Assembly: GCA_029259915.1 (NCBI GenBank) | Contig: JAJDED010000050.1 | Coordinates: 113,838 to 177,837, forward strand | Length of the DNA stretch: 64,000 nt | Direction: 5' to 3' | Source: Planctomycetota bacterium | GTDB taxonomy: Bacteria > Planctomycetota > Planctomycetia > Pirellulales > Lacipirellulaceae | Part shown: in pieces, positions 22,473-30,135 of the stretch | Position numbering within the stretch: position 1 is the first letter of the stretch | How the letters are laid out: the number at the start of each line of letters is the position of its first letter | Program-made: the position numbers and the translations under genes | Notes under the pieces: model-generated | Databases searched by the model: none | What the model was told of the DNA's origin: nothing | The model's input: the letters and a program-made list of their open reading frames with translations, nothing else

Positions 22473-22906
22473 TGCTGGACAACCCCACCAACTAACCCTT
22501 AAACCATTGCAATCAAATAACTTGCGACAACGAACTCCTCCTTAGCCAAACTCCGCAGGCGTGGCCTTATCCCCTCTGCTAGCGGGGGTAGCTCAAGATT
22601 AAGCTCTTGAATAATCCAGTCGAACTGTCACAATCCTCCGCAACTAAATCGTGGTGTGGCTCGGCTGTTTGCGAGTCGCCAATTCCCTCCCGAGCATCGT
22701 GCTCGAATCCTACCCAGGTTTTCCCACCCTTAGCAGATTCAGTCAGGATGGCATCACAACCTGCATGGTTCGCAGGCGTTTCTTGCTGCTGAAGGACTCT
22801 GTCCGAGACCACGAGCTGACACGAATAACACGATCGGCGGTTTGCCGAGTCATCGAGGGAATTTTATTCGTGGTGAAGTTCGTGCCCAAAAAAAAGGAGT
22901 TAGAAG
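22473..22906. other. 434-base non-coding spacer
   Basis: Sits between the HtrA-like gene and the next plus-strand gene. A minus-strand frame (22579-22812, 77 codons) is open but has no credible start or family resemblance. Several short hairpins can be drawn but none has terminator form. A strong ribosome site (AAGGAG) at its right end belongs to the next gene. Confidence 0.4.
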
Positions 22907-23437
22907 ATGGTTCATTCACTTGTTTCACTTGCACTTATTGTCAGTTCGTTTGCCGCTAGTAGTGTTTCCCGAGACACTAGCGCAACTTGGCAAGCCGATT
23001 ATGGCAAGGCCCTGGAAGCAACTCGCAAAGATGATCGCCCGCTGTTGGTTGTGCTCGACGTACCTGGCAATCCTCAATCGGAACTGGAAACCGAGCAACT
23101 CGAGTCCAAAGGCGAACAGGCCGAACTACTGGACGCATACCAATTGTGCCACGTCGACGTAAGCACCAGCTACGGCAAGAAAGTGGCCGACGCATTTCAT
23201 GCCACCGAATTTCCCTTCACCGCAATCATCGACAAGACTGGTTCGATCGTGTTGTGCAAGAAAGCAGGAAAGATTTCTGATGCGGAATGGCAAGAAACCC
23301 TTGAAAAGTACCAAGCAGGCGAAAAATCGAGTGCCACCAACCACACGGCATTCTACCGTGGGTCGGGAGACAAAACTTCTGTTGTGAGTCCTTCCTATTG
23401 TCCTTCGTGTCAGTTGAAAGCACAGCAAAACAATTGA
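22907..23437 (+). CDS. Exported thioredoxin-fold-like protein lacking CXXC, 176 aa
   Basis: A small exported protein: residues 1-20 form a signal peptide (MVHSLVSLALIVSSFAASS). 'WQADYGKALEATRKDDRPLLVVLDVPG' followed by 'CHVDVSTSYGKKVADAF' and 'FPFTAIIDKTGSIVLCKKAG' has the strand-helix order of thioredoxin-like proteins, including the cis-Pro-like 'FPFT'. The active-site CXXC after the first strand is missing ('DVPGNP' stands there), so redox activity is unlikely. The C-terminus has a CPSC ('SYCPSCQL') that could bind metal or form a disulfide. AAGGAG precedes the ATG. Confidence 0.72.
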   Translation: MVHSLVSLALIVSSFAASSVSRDTSATWQADYGKALEATRKDDRPLLVVLDVPGNPQSELETEQLESKGEQAELLDAYQLCHVDVSTSYGKKVADAFHATEFPFTAIIDKTGSIVLCKKAGKISDAEWQETLEKYQAGEKSSATNHTAFYRGSGDKTSVVSPSYCPSCQLKAQQNN

Positions 23438-23499
23438 CGGTAAAGATCCACCGTCAAAAGATTCTCAAGAAGCCGTGGCCCAGTTGGTCGCGGCTTCTT
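23434..23499. terminator. Two hairpins between convergent genes
   Basis: One hairpin has 8-bp arms (23434-23441 and 23450-23457), beginning four bases before the end of the upstream gene's coding sequence. A second has 9-bp arms (23467-23475 and 23491-23499). On the minus strand the second is followed after a few bases by TCTTTT, so it probably ends the tsaD transcript. No T-run follows on the plus strand. Confidence 0.5.
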
Positions 23500-23535
23500 A
23501 CTTGCGCAGATATAGCAGGCAAGATAGAAAAGAGG

Positions 23536-24624
23536 TCAGTTGCGTACTAGGCCGGCGGTGATGTCGAGGTCAAGATCTTCGAACTCGCTTGCGTAGTAAC
23601 GTTCGATGGCTATCGCCCCCATCACGGCGTTGTCGGTGCATAGCGCGAGTGGGGGGACGATCAGTTCGAAGCCGCGTTCTGCAGACTCCGCCTCCAGTGC
23701 CTTTCGCAAACTGGTGTTTGCTGCGACGCCTCCTCCCACGCACAGCCGCTTGGAATTGGTTCGCTCTAGCGCCAACATTGCTTTGCCTACCAGACAATCA
23801 ATCACCGCTGCTTGAAAGCTGGCTGCCATGTCGGCAACGAGCTGGGCGTGAAAAAGGGGACAGGTCCAATTTTCCGAAGGCTCGTCCTGGTGTTTAGTCG
23901 CGTTCGGAGTAAAAATTGGACCTGTCCCCTTTTTCACACGTCCCGGTCCGAACAACTGATAGCGCACAGACGTTTTTAGCCCGCTAAAACTGAAATCGAG
24001 CCGCGAGCTATCCGCCAACAAAGGTCGCGGCAATCGGAAGCGTTTTGGATCTCCTCCCTGGGCAGCGCGCTCAATGGCTGGTCCGCCGGGATAATTGAGC
24101 CCTAGCATTGAGGCGACTTTGTCAAACGCTTCGCCGGCTGCGTCGTCGATGGTGCTTCCCAATGGCGTGAAGTCCAAAGCTGTCTGGCAGCGGTAAAGGT
24201 TGGAGTGGCCGCCGCTAACAATCAGCCCAACGCAAGGGAAGATATCACGCCCGCTGGAAATCCGTCCCGCATAGATGTGCGCCTGGAGGTGATCGATCGC
24301 AATCAACGGCAAATCGTACGCAAAGCACAATGTCTTGGCAGCCATCAGCCCCACCAACAACGAACCTGCCAAACCGGGCCGATTCGCAACTGCCACCGCA
24401 TCGAGATCGAACAATTCAACTCCAGCCTGACGAAGTGCTTGATCGATTACCGGCAAGATTCGTTCGACATGAGCCCGACTGGCAACCTCGGGCACAACTC
24501 CGCCGAATCGTTGGTGAAGATCGTCTTGCGAAGCGACCACGGCACCCAACACCTGCAACTGGTCGGTCACCACTGCCGCCGCGGTTTCGTCACAGGTTGT
24601 TTCAATCGTGAGAATGCGAATCAT
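23536..24624 (-). CDS. tsaD: tRNA N6-adenosine threonylcarbamoyltransferase
   Basis: The Kae1/TsaD enzyme that completes the t6A37 modification of ANN-decoding tRNAs. The start is the ATG at 24624, giving 362 aa and the canonical N-terminus 'RILTIETTCDETAAAVV'. 'HQRFGGVVPEVASRAHVERI' carries the metal-binding His region (H-x3-H as SRAHVERI), 'AVANRPGLAGSLLVGL' and 'LIVSGGHSNLY' are ATP-site loops, and 'RLDFSFSGLKTSVRYQL' and 'LCVGGGVAANTSLRKAL' follow. 'LCTDNAVMGAIA' holds the final metal ligand. About 31 extra residues (KKGTGPIF to ENWTCPLFHA) are encoded by a palindromic element after 'QLFGPGR', in frame. The ATG overlaps the stop of the upstream methyltransferase (ATGA). Confidence 0.95.
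   Translation of the reverse strand: MIRILTIETTCDETAAAVVTDQLQVLGAVVASQDDLHQRFGGVVPEVASRAHVERILPVIDQALRQAGVELFDLDAVAVANRPGLAGSLLVGLMAAKTLCFAYDLPLIAIDHLQAHIYAGRISSGRDIFPCVGLIVSGGHSNLYRCQTALDFTPLGSTIDDAAGEAFDKVASMLGLNYPGGPAIERAAQGGDPKRFRLPRPLLADSSRLDFSFSGLKTSVRYQLFGPGRVKKGTGPIFTPNATKHQDEPSENWTCPLFHAQLVADMAASFQAAVIDCLVGKAMLALERTNSKRLCVGGGVAANTSLRKALEAESAERGFELIVPPLALCTDNAVMGAIAIERYYASEFEDLDLDITAGLVRN
23848..23937. repeat. 90-bp palindromic element inside tsaD, in frame
   Basis: The arms are 26 bases and perfectly inverted (23848-23873 and 23912-23937, core AAAAAGGGGACAGGTCCAAT), around a 38-base centre. The whole length is 90 bases, a multiple of three, and it has no stop in the tsaD frame. On the minus strand it encodes KKGTGPIF at one end and ENWTCPLF at the other. 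It interrupts a variable stretch of TsaD between 'QLFGPGR' and 'QLVADMAASFQAAV', which are normally close together. Confidence 0.88.
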
Positions 24625-25361
24625 GTTTTTTTGGAGTCCAGAGTCGAGGGTCGTGAGCCAGAAAAATGTGACGAAGCTGTGCTTCTGGCTCTTGGCTCTG
24701 GACTCTCGACCCTTGACTTGCCCGGCAATTGCAAATGATGCACCCAAGCTGGTGGGACGTTCGACACGATACATTGCCGCGACATTTCCCACTGTTGGAA
24801 TTCACGAAACAATAATCGCTCGATTCCCGATAATCGACGTCGTTCGCTGCGACGGCACAGAAGCGACTTGGCTTTGCGAACTGCGATATATTCGAAGAAA
24901 CTCAAACTCGCATCCACTGCCGCTAAACTGTGGAACTGAGAGAGTATTTCCTGAACCATCGCCACCGCAAAATTATTCAGCGGCAATCCCGAGACGATGA
25001 CATCGTATTTCTCTGACGCATCGATCTGTTCCACGGGCATTTCCCACACCCGCACGCGCCCCGCCACCGGTTTCCATGAAGGTTCGGTATCCAAATGATT
25101 GCGGAGCACCTCGGCGAACCGTGGGTTGAGTTCCACCAGGTCGAGCTGGTCGTTCGGACCCATTCGAGAAATAATCTGGCGAGTCACTGCCCCGGTTCCC
25201 GGGCCGACTTCCAGAATCTTTTGTGGCGGGTCCATTGCAGCAATCCGGCTGGCAAGTGCCCGCGCCAATCGACGCCCGCTGGGAAGCACTGCGCCGGTGC
25301 TATGAAACGTGTGTCGAAACTCTCGCCAAAACACTCGGTAATCAGCTAAAGGTGTACGCAT
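24621..25361 (-). CDS. Class I SAM-dependent methyltransferase (rRNA dimethylase-like), 246 aa
   Basis: A methyltransferase with 'KILEVGPGTGAVTRQIISRM' (SAM-binding motif I), 'LDLVELNPRFAEVLRNHL' (acidic motif II) and 'KYDVIVSGLPLNNFAVAMV' (motif IV; the G-L-P-L-N-N is like the N-L-P-Y/F of KsgA or phospholipid N-methyltransferases). The substrate is not clear: phosphatidylethanolamine methylation and small-molecule methylation are both possible. About the last 32 residues (after 'WVHHLQLPGK') are encoded by a palindromic repeat at 24631-24716 and look unlike the rest (SRVESPEPRARS). Its stop overlaps the tsaD start, so the two are translationally coupled. Confidence 0.8.
   Translation of the reverse strand: MRTPLADYRVFWREFRHTFHSTGAVLPSGRRLARALASRIAAMDPPQKILEVGPGTGAVTRQIISRMGPNDQLDLVELNPRFAEVLRNHLDTEPSWKPVAGRVRVWEMPVEQIDASEKYDVIVSGLPLNNFAVAMVQEILSQFHSLAAVDASLSFFEYIAVRKAKSLLCRRSERRRLSGIERLLFREFQQWEMSRQCIVSNVPPAWVHHLQLPGKSRVESPEPRARSTASSHFSGSRPSTLDSKKT
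24631..24716. repeat. Palindromic element at the methyltransferase 3' end
   Basis: Inverted matches include a 10-bp pair (24635-24644 GAGTCCAGAG with 24696-24705) and a 9-bp pair (24655-24663 with 24683-24691). The element forms the 3' end of the methyltransferase reading frame and stops within about ten bases of the tsaD start codon. Confidence 0.65.
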
Positions 25362-25417
25362 TGGGGCATTCTAGCGCAATGATCAACCTTCGACTAGAAG
25401 CTGATTCGGGAAGCGGT

Positions 25418-26500
25418 TCAATATTCGTGCCAAAGACCGATGCCGATTTGCTGCTCAAAGTTATTGAAGAATTCAAACTGGTTGCTTTTACCGTTGAAGT
25501 AGTGCAACCCGGTGCGTAGCACTTTGCCAGATTCCCCCCGCCATAGCCAACCTGCTTGAGCCACGAAATTACCGCCAAAATCGACTTCCTGGCGAAGATG
25601 GCCATTGATAGCCACAAACGGCGTGCCCTCGCACCCGGTCGGCCCGGGCTGGGCGAAGTCGACTCCAAATTGAAATTCCCAAGGGTCGGTTCCCTCGTCC
25701 GCATAGAACGCCCACCCAGCTTCGCCATACAAGCGCAAAGCCGGTCGGGGGAAAAAGGAATAACCTAATACAAGTACATCGCGACTAAAGTTGATCCGCA
25801 TTGCGGCGGGATTGCGGACGAGAAACTCGTCGCCCAGGTGCGAACTGAGGTGGTAGTAGGAAAACTTCCACTGCGTATTGCCTCGACCATAGATCAGCGG
25901 CATGCCGAACCGAAAATCGACTGCTTCCAGATCCCAGTTCTGATCGAGATTCAGCCGCAGCATGCCGGCACCTTCGAGTTGCAGTTCCCAACCTTGGGGA
26001 CGTCCGTTTTGTACGGTTCCGTAGCGCAAAACCGAGCTGCGTCCTCCCAACGTCACTTCAAACAACGAGATATCTGAATTCAATTCTTCAAAAGCCGTTC
26101 CCGAAATCCGAGGCTCTTTGGCCCCCGCCCAATACGAATGCCAAATCACATCGTTGGGAAGCAAGGTCCAGCCCCACACTTCCGTATCCGCCAACGGCGC
26201 CAAAACTGGGTCTCCAAACGGCGCTTCGATATAAACGGGCCCTGCCCGGGTGCTGAGGTCAAAAGGATCGCAACAACTTGCGGAGAGCGCATCGAGCTGA
26301 ACATCGGAAATTGCCTCGGGTGGTATTCCCGCTGCTGGATGCTCTTCGATAAATTCGTACACCGGTGGCCCGCCTGCAGTCGCAGGATTGGAAATCACTT
26401 CACGAAAAGGCCGCCAAGCCGGTGCGACCTGGGCCAATGCCGTGCAAGCTTGGCACATGAAGAGTGCCAAGACCATCAGAGTAAAACGAATCAGAATCAT
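25418..26500 (-). CDS. DUF1207 outer-membrane-like protein, 360 aa
   Basis: Recognised as a DUF1207 protein, a family mostly of planctomycetes with unknown function. A signal peptide (1-23, ending TALAQ) precedes a long region of alternating hydrophobic residues and aromatic-rich strands ('WKFSYYHLSSHLGDEFLV', 'FPRPALRLYGEAGWAFY', 'FVAQAGWLWRGESGK'), which suggests a beta-barrel or lipid-facing beta-sheet at the outer membrane. The C-terminal 'IGIGLWHEY' ends in an aromatic residue, as barrel proteins often do. Two adjacent Cys ('SASCCDPFD') are near residue 75. It is transcribed toward the methyltransferase/tsaD pair with a 56-base gap. Confidence 0.78.
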   Translation of the reverse strand: MILIRFTLMVLALFMCQACTALAQVAPAWRPFREVISNPATAGGPPVYEFIEEHPAAGIPPEAISDVQLDALSASCCDPFDLSTRAGPVYIEAPFGDPVLAPLADTEVWGWTLLPNDVIWHSYWAGAKEPRISGTAFEELNSDISLFEVTLGGRSSVLRYGTVQNGRPQGWELQLEGAGMLRLNLDQNWDLEAVDFRFGMPLIYGRGNTQWKFSYYHLSSHLGDEFLVRNPAAMRINFSRDVLVLGYSFFPRPALRLYGEAGWAFYADEGTDPWEFQFGVDFAQPGPTGCEGTPFVAINGHLRQEVDFGGNFVAQAGWLWRGESGKVLRTGLHYFNGKSNQFEFFNNFEQQIGIGLWHEY

Positions 26501-26766
26501 CTCAAGATAAAACGGGAGTGCGGCGGCGGAGCTCTTAAAATGAGCCTCGACATAGCAAATCGGCCTCTTTGAAGGGTCGAAAGACTATTGAATTGCCGAC
26601 TCACTGCGAAGAGCAATACCCGACGTTTCCCACGATTTTAGGTATGCTGTGACACCAACTATCGTTGCTAGCAGTTCGAGGTCGACAGACTTAATTCGGT
26701 GCATAAAATGGTCTGAGAACAAAGCCAATAGCCTTTTTTCGCTAGCTGCGTGGTGGGAGTTGCTTT

Positions 26767-27075
26767 ATGGTGCTCTTGGAAATGAGTATTGTCCCGCTGG
26801 GACATGGGGAAAGTGTGAGTAAATATGTCGCCGAGTGCGTTGACCTCGTGGACCAATGTGGTCTCGATTACGAGCTGCACGCGATGGGCACAATTGTCGA
26901 GGGCGAACTGGCCGATGTTCTGGCACTGATGCAGCGTTGTATGGAGAAAGTGGCCGAACATTCCGACCGGGTGACGTGCACGGCGAAGCTCGATTACCGT
27001 CGAGGCCAGCAGGGTCGATTGCAAGCGAAAGTCGATAGCGTCGAAAAGAAAATTGGCCGCAAGGTCCGCCGATAA
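26767..27075 (+). CDS. MTH1187/YkoF-family thiamine-binding-like protein
   Basis: A 102-residue protein of the MTH1187 (DUF77) family with a ferredoxin-like fold. 'VLLEMSIVPLGHGESVSKYV', 'YELHAMGTIVEGELADVLAL' and 'RVTCTAKLDYRRGQQGRL' match the family pattern, including the conserved G-T-x-x-E-G. Relatives bind thiamine or hydroxymethylpyrimidine as small oligomers; here that is inference. No thiamine genes are nearby. The ATG has GGGAG upstream. Confidence 0.85.
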   Translation: MVLLEMSIVPLGHGESVSKYVAECVDLVDQCGLDYELHAMGTIVEGELADVLALMQRCMEKVAEHSDRVTCTAKLDYRRGQQGRLQAKVDSVEKKIGRKVRR

Positions 27076-27110
27076 TAATTCAAGCTCTGTAAGAAATCAA
27101 AGAGAAGAGA

Positions 27111-27240
27111 TAAACCGCCAAGGACGCCAAGAAAAACATGGCAAATTCATTTTCCAACCTGATCACTCTCTGACAACAAGCGGCTGAATCCGACTATTGG
27201 AATCAATTAAAAGTGAATCCTTGGCGTCCTTGGCGGTTTA
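27111..27240. repeat. Palindromic element, AACCGCCAAG family, copy 2
   Basis: A perfect 21-bp inverted repeat (27111-27131 and 27220-27240, containing AAACCGCCAAGGACGCCAAG) encloses 88 bases. The ends match copy 1 at 5481-5572, while the centres differ. It lies just upstream of the flavin reductase gene, within 20 bases of its ATG. Confidence 0.75.
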
Positions 27241-27259
27241 ACATCCAGAGGAAAACACC

Positions 27260-27733
27260 ATGGCCAACACTGATTTCGACGCCGCTTTGGGCAAAGTCTC
27301 TAGCGGCATTTATGTTCTTACCGTAGGGTCCGGCGATCGCGCTACCGGGATGCTCGCCAGCTGGGTGATGCAAGCCGGCTTTGAGCCCCCCTCGGTTTCT
27401 GTCGCCGTGAAGTCGGGCCGCTATGTGTGCGATTGGCTTACCAATGGCGAGCCGTTTGTACTGAACATTGTTGCCGAGAAGCAGTTCGATTTTCTCAAGC
27501 ACTTTGGCAAAGGTTTTGAGCCGGGCGAGGCAGCCTTCGAGGGCTTGGCTATTCGCCATTGCCCACGCGGGGTTCCAATCCTGGAAGACTGCCTTGGCCA
27601 TTTGGAGTGCGAGTCTACGTCACACGCCGACTCGGGCGACCATCGTATTTTCGTTGCTCGCGTCGTTCGTGGCGGGACGGATGGCGAAGCCGCCCCCATG
27701 GTCCACATCCGCAAAAGCGGCAGCAACTACTAG
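27260..27733 (+). CDS. Flavin reductase-like FMN-binding protein, 157 aa
   Basis: A short flavin reductase-like (split-barrel) protein. 'FDAALGKVSSGIYVLTVGSG' opens the domain; 'TGMLASWVMQAGFEPPSVSV' is the FMN-phosphate loop with the conserved S-W-V-x-Q; 'PFVLNIVAEKQFDFLKHFGK' and 'CLGHLECES' follow in order. In cyanobacterial flavodiiron proteins this domain is a C-terminal module; alone it probably supplies reduced flavin or takes part in electron transfer. AGAGGAAA precedes the ATG. Its last 119 bases overlap, antisense, the 3' end of the minus-strand dockerin gene. Confidence 0.87.
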   Translation: MANTDFDAALGKVSSGIYVLTVGSGDRATGMLASWVMQAGFEPPSVSVAVKSGRYVCDWLTNGEPFVLNIVAEKQFDFLKHFGKGFEPGEAAFEGLAIRHCPRGVPILEDCLGHLECESTSHADSGDHRIFVARVVRGGTDGEAAPMVHIRKSGSNY

Positions 27734-28571
27734 CCAGTGCGCAAAGTAGCGCCACTTGAATAGCCGATGGTTCAGGTATCGTTTGGCTACTGGGAATCGC
27801 CGAGGCAACACCGCGTTGCCAGGCTAGAAAATCGAAGCCGTCGACGTCGCCATCGCCGTCGGATTCTCCTTGGCCATGACCTGCTAAAGTTGCCGTGCCA
27901 AATCCTGTGGACCACATCGCCAGGTCCGCGGCATCGGTTTGCCCGTCATTGTTAAAATCAGGATTCGCTGTGGGAAGGAGCTCCGACTCCATCAATTCAA
28001 TAGCGGCAGCGATCGCTAGATCATCCCACGTACCCAGCGTAAACGACATCACCACTGGATCGCTCGGGCCGTAGGGCTCGGCGACAAATTGCACGGCCAT
28101 CCCGTAAAGTCCCGCAGGGGCGGAACTGGGGGTGAGAATAAAATCGAGATGTTCGTCCCATAATGGCAAGCCGTTGTAAGTCCCCAGGTGCATGCCGGTT
28201 TGCAAACCGGAACTTGTAGTTACATCATATCCGGCTCCAATATGCGGCAGAATGGAAACTGTGGCCGTCGTGGGCGCTAGGGCGGTGCCATCCCAATAAA
28301 GGAGCCCTTGTGTGACAACCAAACCAATCTCTGTTCCGCTGGCCAAGCCGTTGCCCGGATCGCTCACGCCGATGCCCGGCTCGTTGGTAAATATCGTTCC
28401 GGCCAGATTGTCGAAAATCCCGTGATCCACATGTCCGCTTACCGCCAAACGATTAGTGAGCGGTTCGACTATCAAATTAAGCGGCTGGCCGTGACCGAAC
28501 GATTGTTCACCCACTGACATCGTGATAGTGATTAGTAGAAAAAAACACAGGGGATATTTGAAAGGTGACAT
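27615..28571 (-). CDS. Exported dockerin-type protein with weak PEP-CTERM and run-on tail
   Basis: An exported protein of up to 318 aa. A signal peptide ends near 'SVGEQSFGHG'; then comes 'QPLNLIVEPLTNRLAVSGHV' and a beta-rich body. Near residue 210 begins a dockerin-like pair ('DFNNDGQTDAADLAMW', 'SDGDGDVDGFDFLAWQ'). 'IPEPSAIQVALLCALASS' looks like a degraded PEP-CTERM signal. The usual stop after the arginine cluster is missing, and the frame runs on about 45 residues through the convergent flavin reductase gene, rich in Cys and Arg. Either the tail is real or a frameshift removed the normal stop. It heads a minus-strand group with the DUF1559 and Cys-rich genes upstream. AAGGAAAA precedes the ATG. 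Confidence 0.72.
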   Translation of the reverse strand: MSPFKYPLCFFLLITITMSVGEQSFGHGQPLNLIVEPLTNRLAVSGHVDHGIFDNLAGTIFTNEPGIGVSDPGNGLASGTEIGLVVTQGLLYWDGTALAPTTATVSILPHIGAGYDVTTSSGLQTGMHLGTYNGLPLWDEHLDFILTPSSAPAGLYGMAVQFVAEPYGPSDPVVMSFTLGTWDDLAIAAAIELMESELLPTANPDFNNDGQTDAADLAMWSTGFGTATLAGHGQGESDGDGDVDGFDFLAWQRGVASAIPSSQTIPEPSAIQVALLCALASSCCRFCGCGPWGRLRHPSRHERREQRKYDGRPSRRVT

Positions 28572-28594
28572 TCTATTTTCCTTATTGAATCAAG

Positions 28595-29329
28595 TTAATC
28601 TTGGATAATCACTCCCTTATCAGGCCGCGCGAAGTTGTATCCTTCGTTGGCCCAGGACTGGATGGTTCTCGCAGGAATAATCGACACATGCCCGTCGGCA
28701 AAGAGGTAATTGGCAATGCCATGCGTGTGCCGATCTGGTTGGATTTCACGTAGCAATTTCGGCCAGACAAAGTCCAGCAAAAGGGCGTTGGGGCTAAACC
28801 AGTTGCTAGGGTGCGCGTGTTCGTAAAAGAAAGATTCCGGGTCTCGCGATTCGGCCCCTTCAAACACGGTGATCATTCGCGACGTGGCCAACAACTGGTC
28901 AATCCGCTCCACGGATGTGACTTCCTTTTGGGAACTTCCGGGGGCTAATTCGACCACTTCGATCGCAATGTATTCGCTGATCACATAGCTAGTGCCCTTG
29001 CTAGCCAGGCGCGTTTCGCCAAACTCATCTTCGGGGCATATCCGCATCGCGTCGACGTCTTCCAAAAACGGCGCAAGTGTGAACACCCACGACTGGCCCG
29101 CTCCTGCGTGATAGGTGCGCGGGAAGTGGCCGTCGTGTGTGTTGGTATGTTGCGCAATGGCCAAGCCCAACTGACGCAGGTTGTTCTGACAGGTCACGCG
29201 TCGAGCGGCAGCGCGGGCCTGTTGCACCGCGGGGAGCAACAATGCCATCAGCACGCCGATGATCGACACAACGACCAGCAGTTCCACCAACGTCAGCGCA
29301 GAATGTCTGCGCATAGTGGCAGTCCTCAT
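28595..29329 (-). CDS. DUF1559 prepilin-like protein, 244 aa
   Basis: A pseudopilin-like DUF1559 protein. '[20 protein letters not shown]' is the prepilin leader and helix; '[20 protein letters not shown]' is family-typical. The C-terminal '[14 protein letters not shown]' is the H-x9-DG-type motif. It is shorter than usual (the family is commonly 300-400 aa). The start may be the ATG at 29329 or the one at 29314, which has GAGGAC upstream. It lies 23 bases before the dockerin gene and 36 after the Cys-rich gene, so the three likely form one transcript. Confidence 0.87.
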   Translation of the reverse strand: MRTATMRRHSALTLVELLVVVSIIGVLMALLLPAVQQARAAARRVTCQNNLRQLGLAIAQHTNTHDGHFPRTYHAGAGQSWVFTLAPFLEDVDAMRICPEDEFGETRLASKGTSYVISEYIAIEVVELAPGSSQKEVTSVERIDQLLATSRMITVFEGAESRDPESFFYEHAHPSNWFSPNALLLDFVWPKLLREIQPDRHTHGIANYLFADGHVSIIPARTIQSWANEGYNFARPDKGVIIQD

Positions 29330-29365
29330 GGATTCGTCGAAAACGAGAGAAAGAACGAAATTGCC

Positions 29366-30010
29366 TTAGGCAACGTTCTTCGGGGGAGGCGCATCGGGCG
29401 CAGGCAATTGGCCTTGAAATGATTGATCGTGGATCGCAACAAACTCGGCGGGCGCAGGTTCGTCAAAACCTATGGCTGGTTCGGCAGGTATGATTGCCGG
29501 CGGCAACAAAGTCCAAGAATTGCCAAGACCCTGGCAACGAAGTGCTTGTAACAAAATCACCGAAGTCGAAGATCGCCGGTGGTCTTGACGCCATACGAGT
29601 GGTCGAGCTGTCGGCTTATTTTGCTTCTGACAACAGCTTGGCTTGCTGTGGCAAGACTTGGCAACTCGCTTTGCACAACAAGACGGCAGCGCGGGCTCTT
29701 TCTGGCAGCAGGACGGTTTTTCAACCGCGGCGAAGACGAACGCAGGTGGAATCACCCCGTTTATCTCGGCCCAGGCCAGTTTTTGTTTTTGTGTAAAGCA
29801 GCAACAATCCCGCCAGCAGACTTCTGCATTCACACAGCCGCACGAGCAATTTTTGCACGGATACGGCTCGCTGCTCGATCGCGTGACAGGCAAAGGCACC
29901 GCAAGTCCCAGCGACGTGAATACCAGGGCAGCAAGCACCAACTCGGCGGTCACCTGTCGGCGGTGATGCCGCAGCCATCGCGTAGCAATGCGTAGAATAG
30001 GTGTGCCCAT
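29366..30010 (-). CDS. Cysteine-rich membrane-anchored protein of unknown function
   Basis: Not a family I can name with certainty. The ATG at 30010 is preferred over a TTG at 30019. A basic N-terminus precedes one hydrophobic helix ('LVLAALVFTSLGLAVPLPV'). Then comes a dense Cys cluster ('YPCKNCSCGCVNAEVCWRDC', then CCF), and further Cys pairs ('EKPSCCQKEPALPSCCAKR', 'KPSCCQK'). Such spacing suggests binding of soft metals such as copper, zinc or iron-sulfur, but no defined metal motif is visible. The C-terminus is proline-rich. It is the first gene of the trio with DUF1559 and the dockerin protein, and a metal-related envelope role for the trio is only an inference. Confidence 0.68.
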   Translation of the reverse strand: MGTPILRIATRWLRHHRRQVTAELVLAALVFTSLGLAVPLPVTRSSSEPYPCKNCSCGCVNAEVCWRDCCCFTQKQKLAWAEINGVIPPAFVFAAVEKPSCCQKEPALPSCCAKRVAKSCHSKPSCCQKQNKPTARPLVWRQDHRRSSTSVILLQALRCQGLGNSWTLLPPAIIPAEPAIGFDEPAPAEFVAIHDQSFQGQLPAPDAPPPKNVA

Positions 30011-30135
30011 GACTCTCAACGTGTGTGAAGAAACGCTGAGTTTAAGGGCGGACCGTCAAACGGTCAATCGGGCGGGAGAAAACAGGGTGCAATGGAGGAA
30101 AGTTTCTCTGCGACGCATTCGATCGGCAGAGATCA

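Noticed and set aside
22585..22640. A tRNA-like sequence (GGGGGTAGCTC followed by hairpin)
   Set aside because: The D-stem does not pair and no T-loop (TTCGA) at the right distance is present.
22579..22812. A 77-codon minus-strand frame between the HtrA-like and thioredoxin-like genes
   Set aside because: No credible start, no recognisable family and no operon partner.
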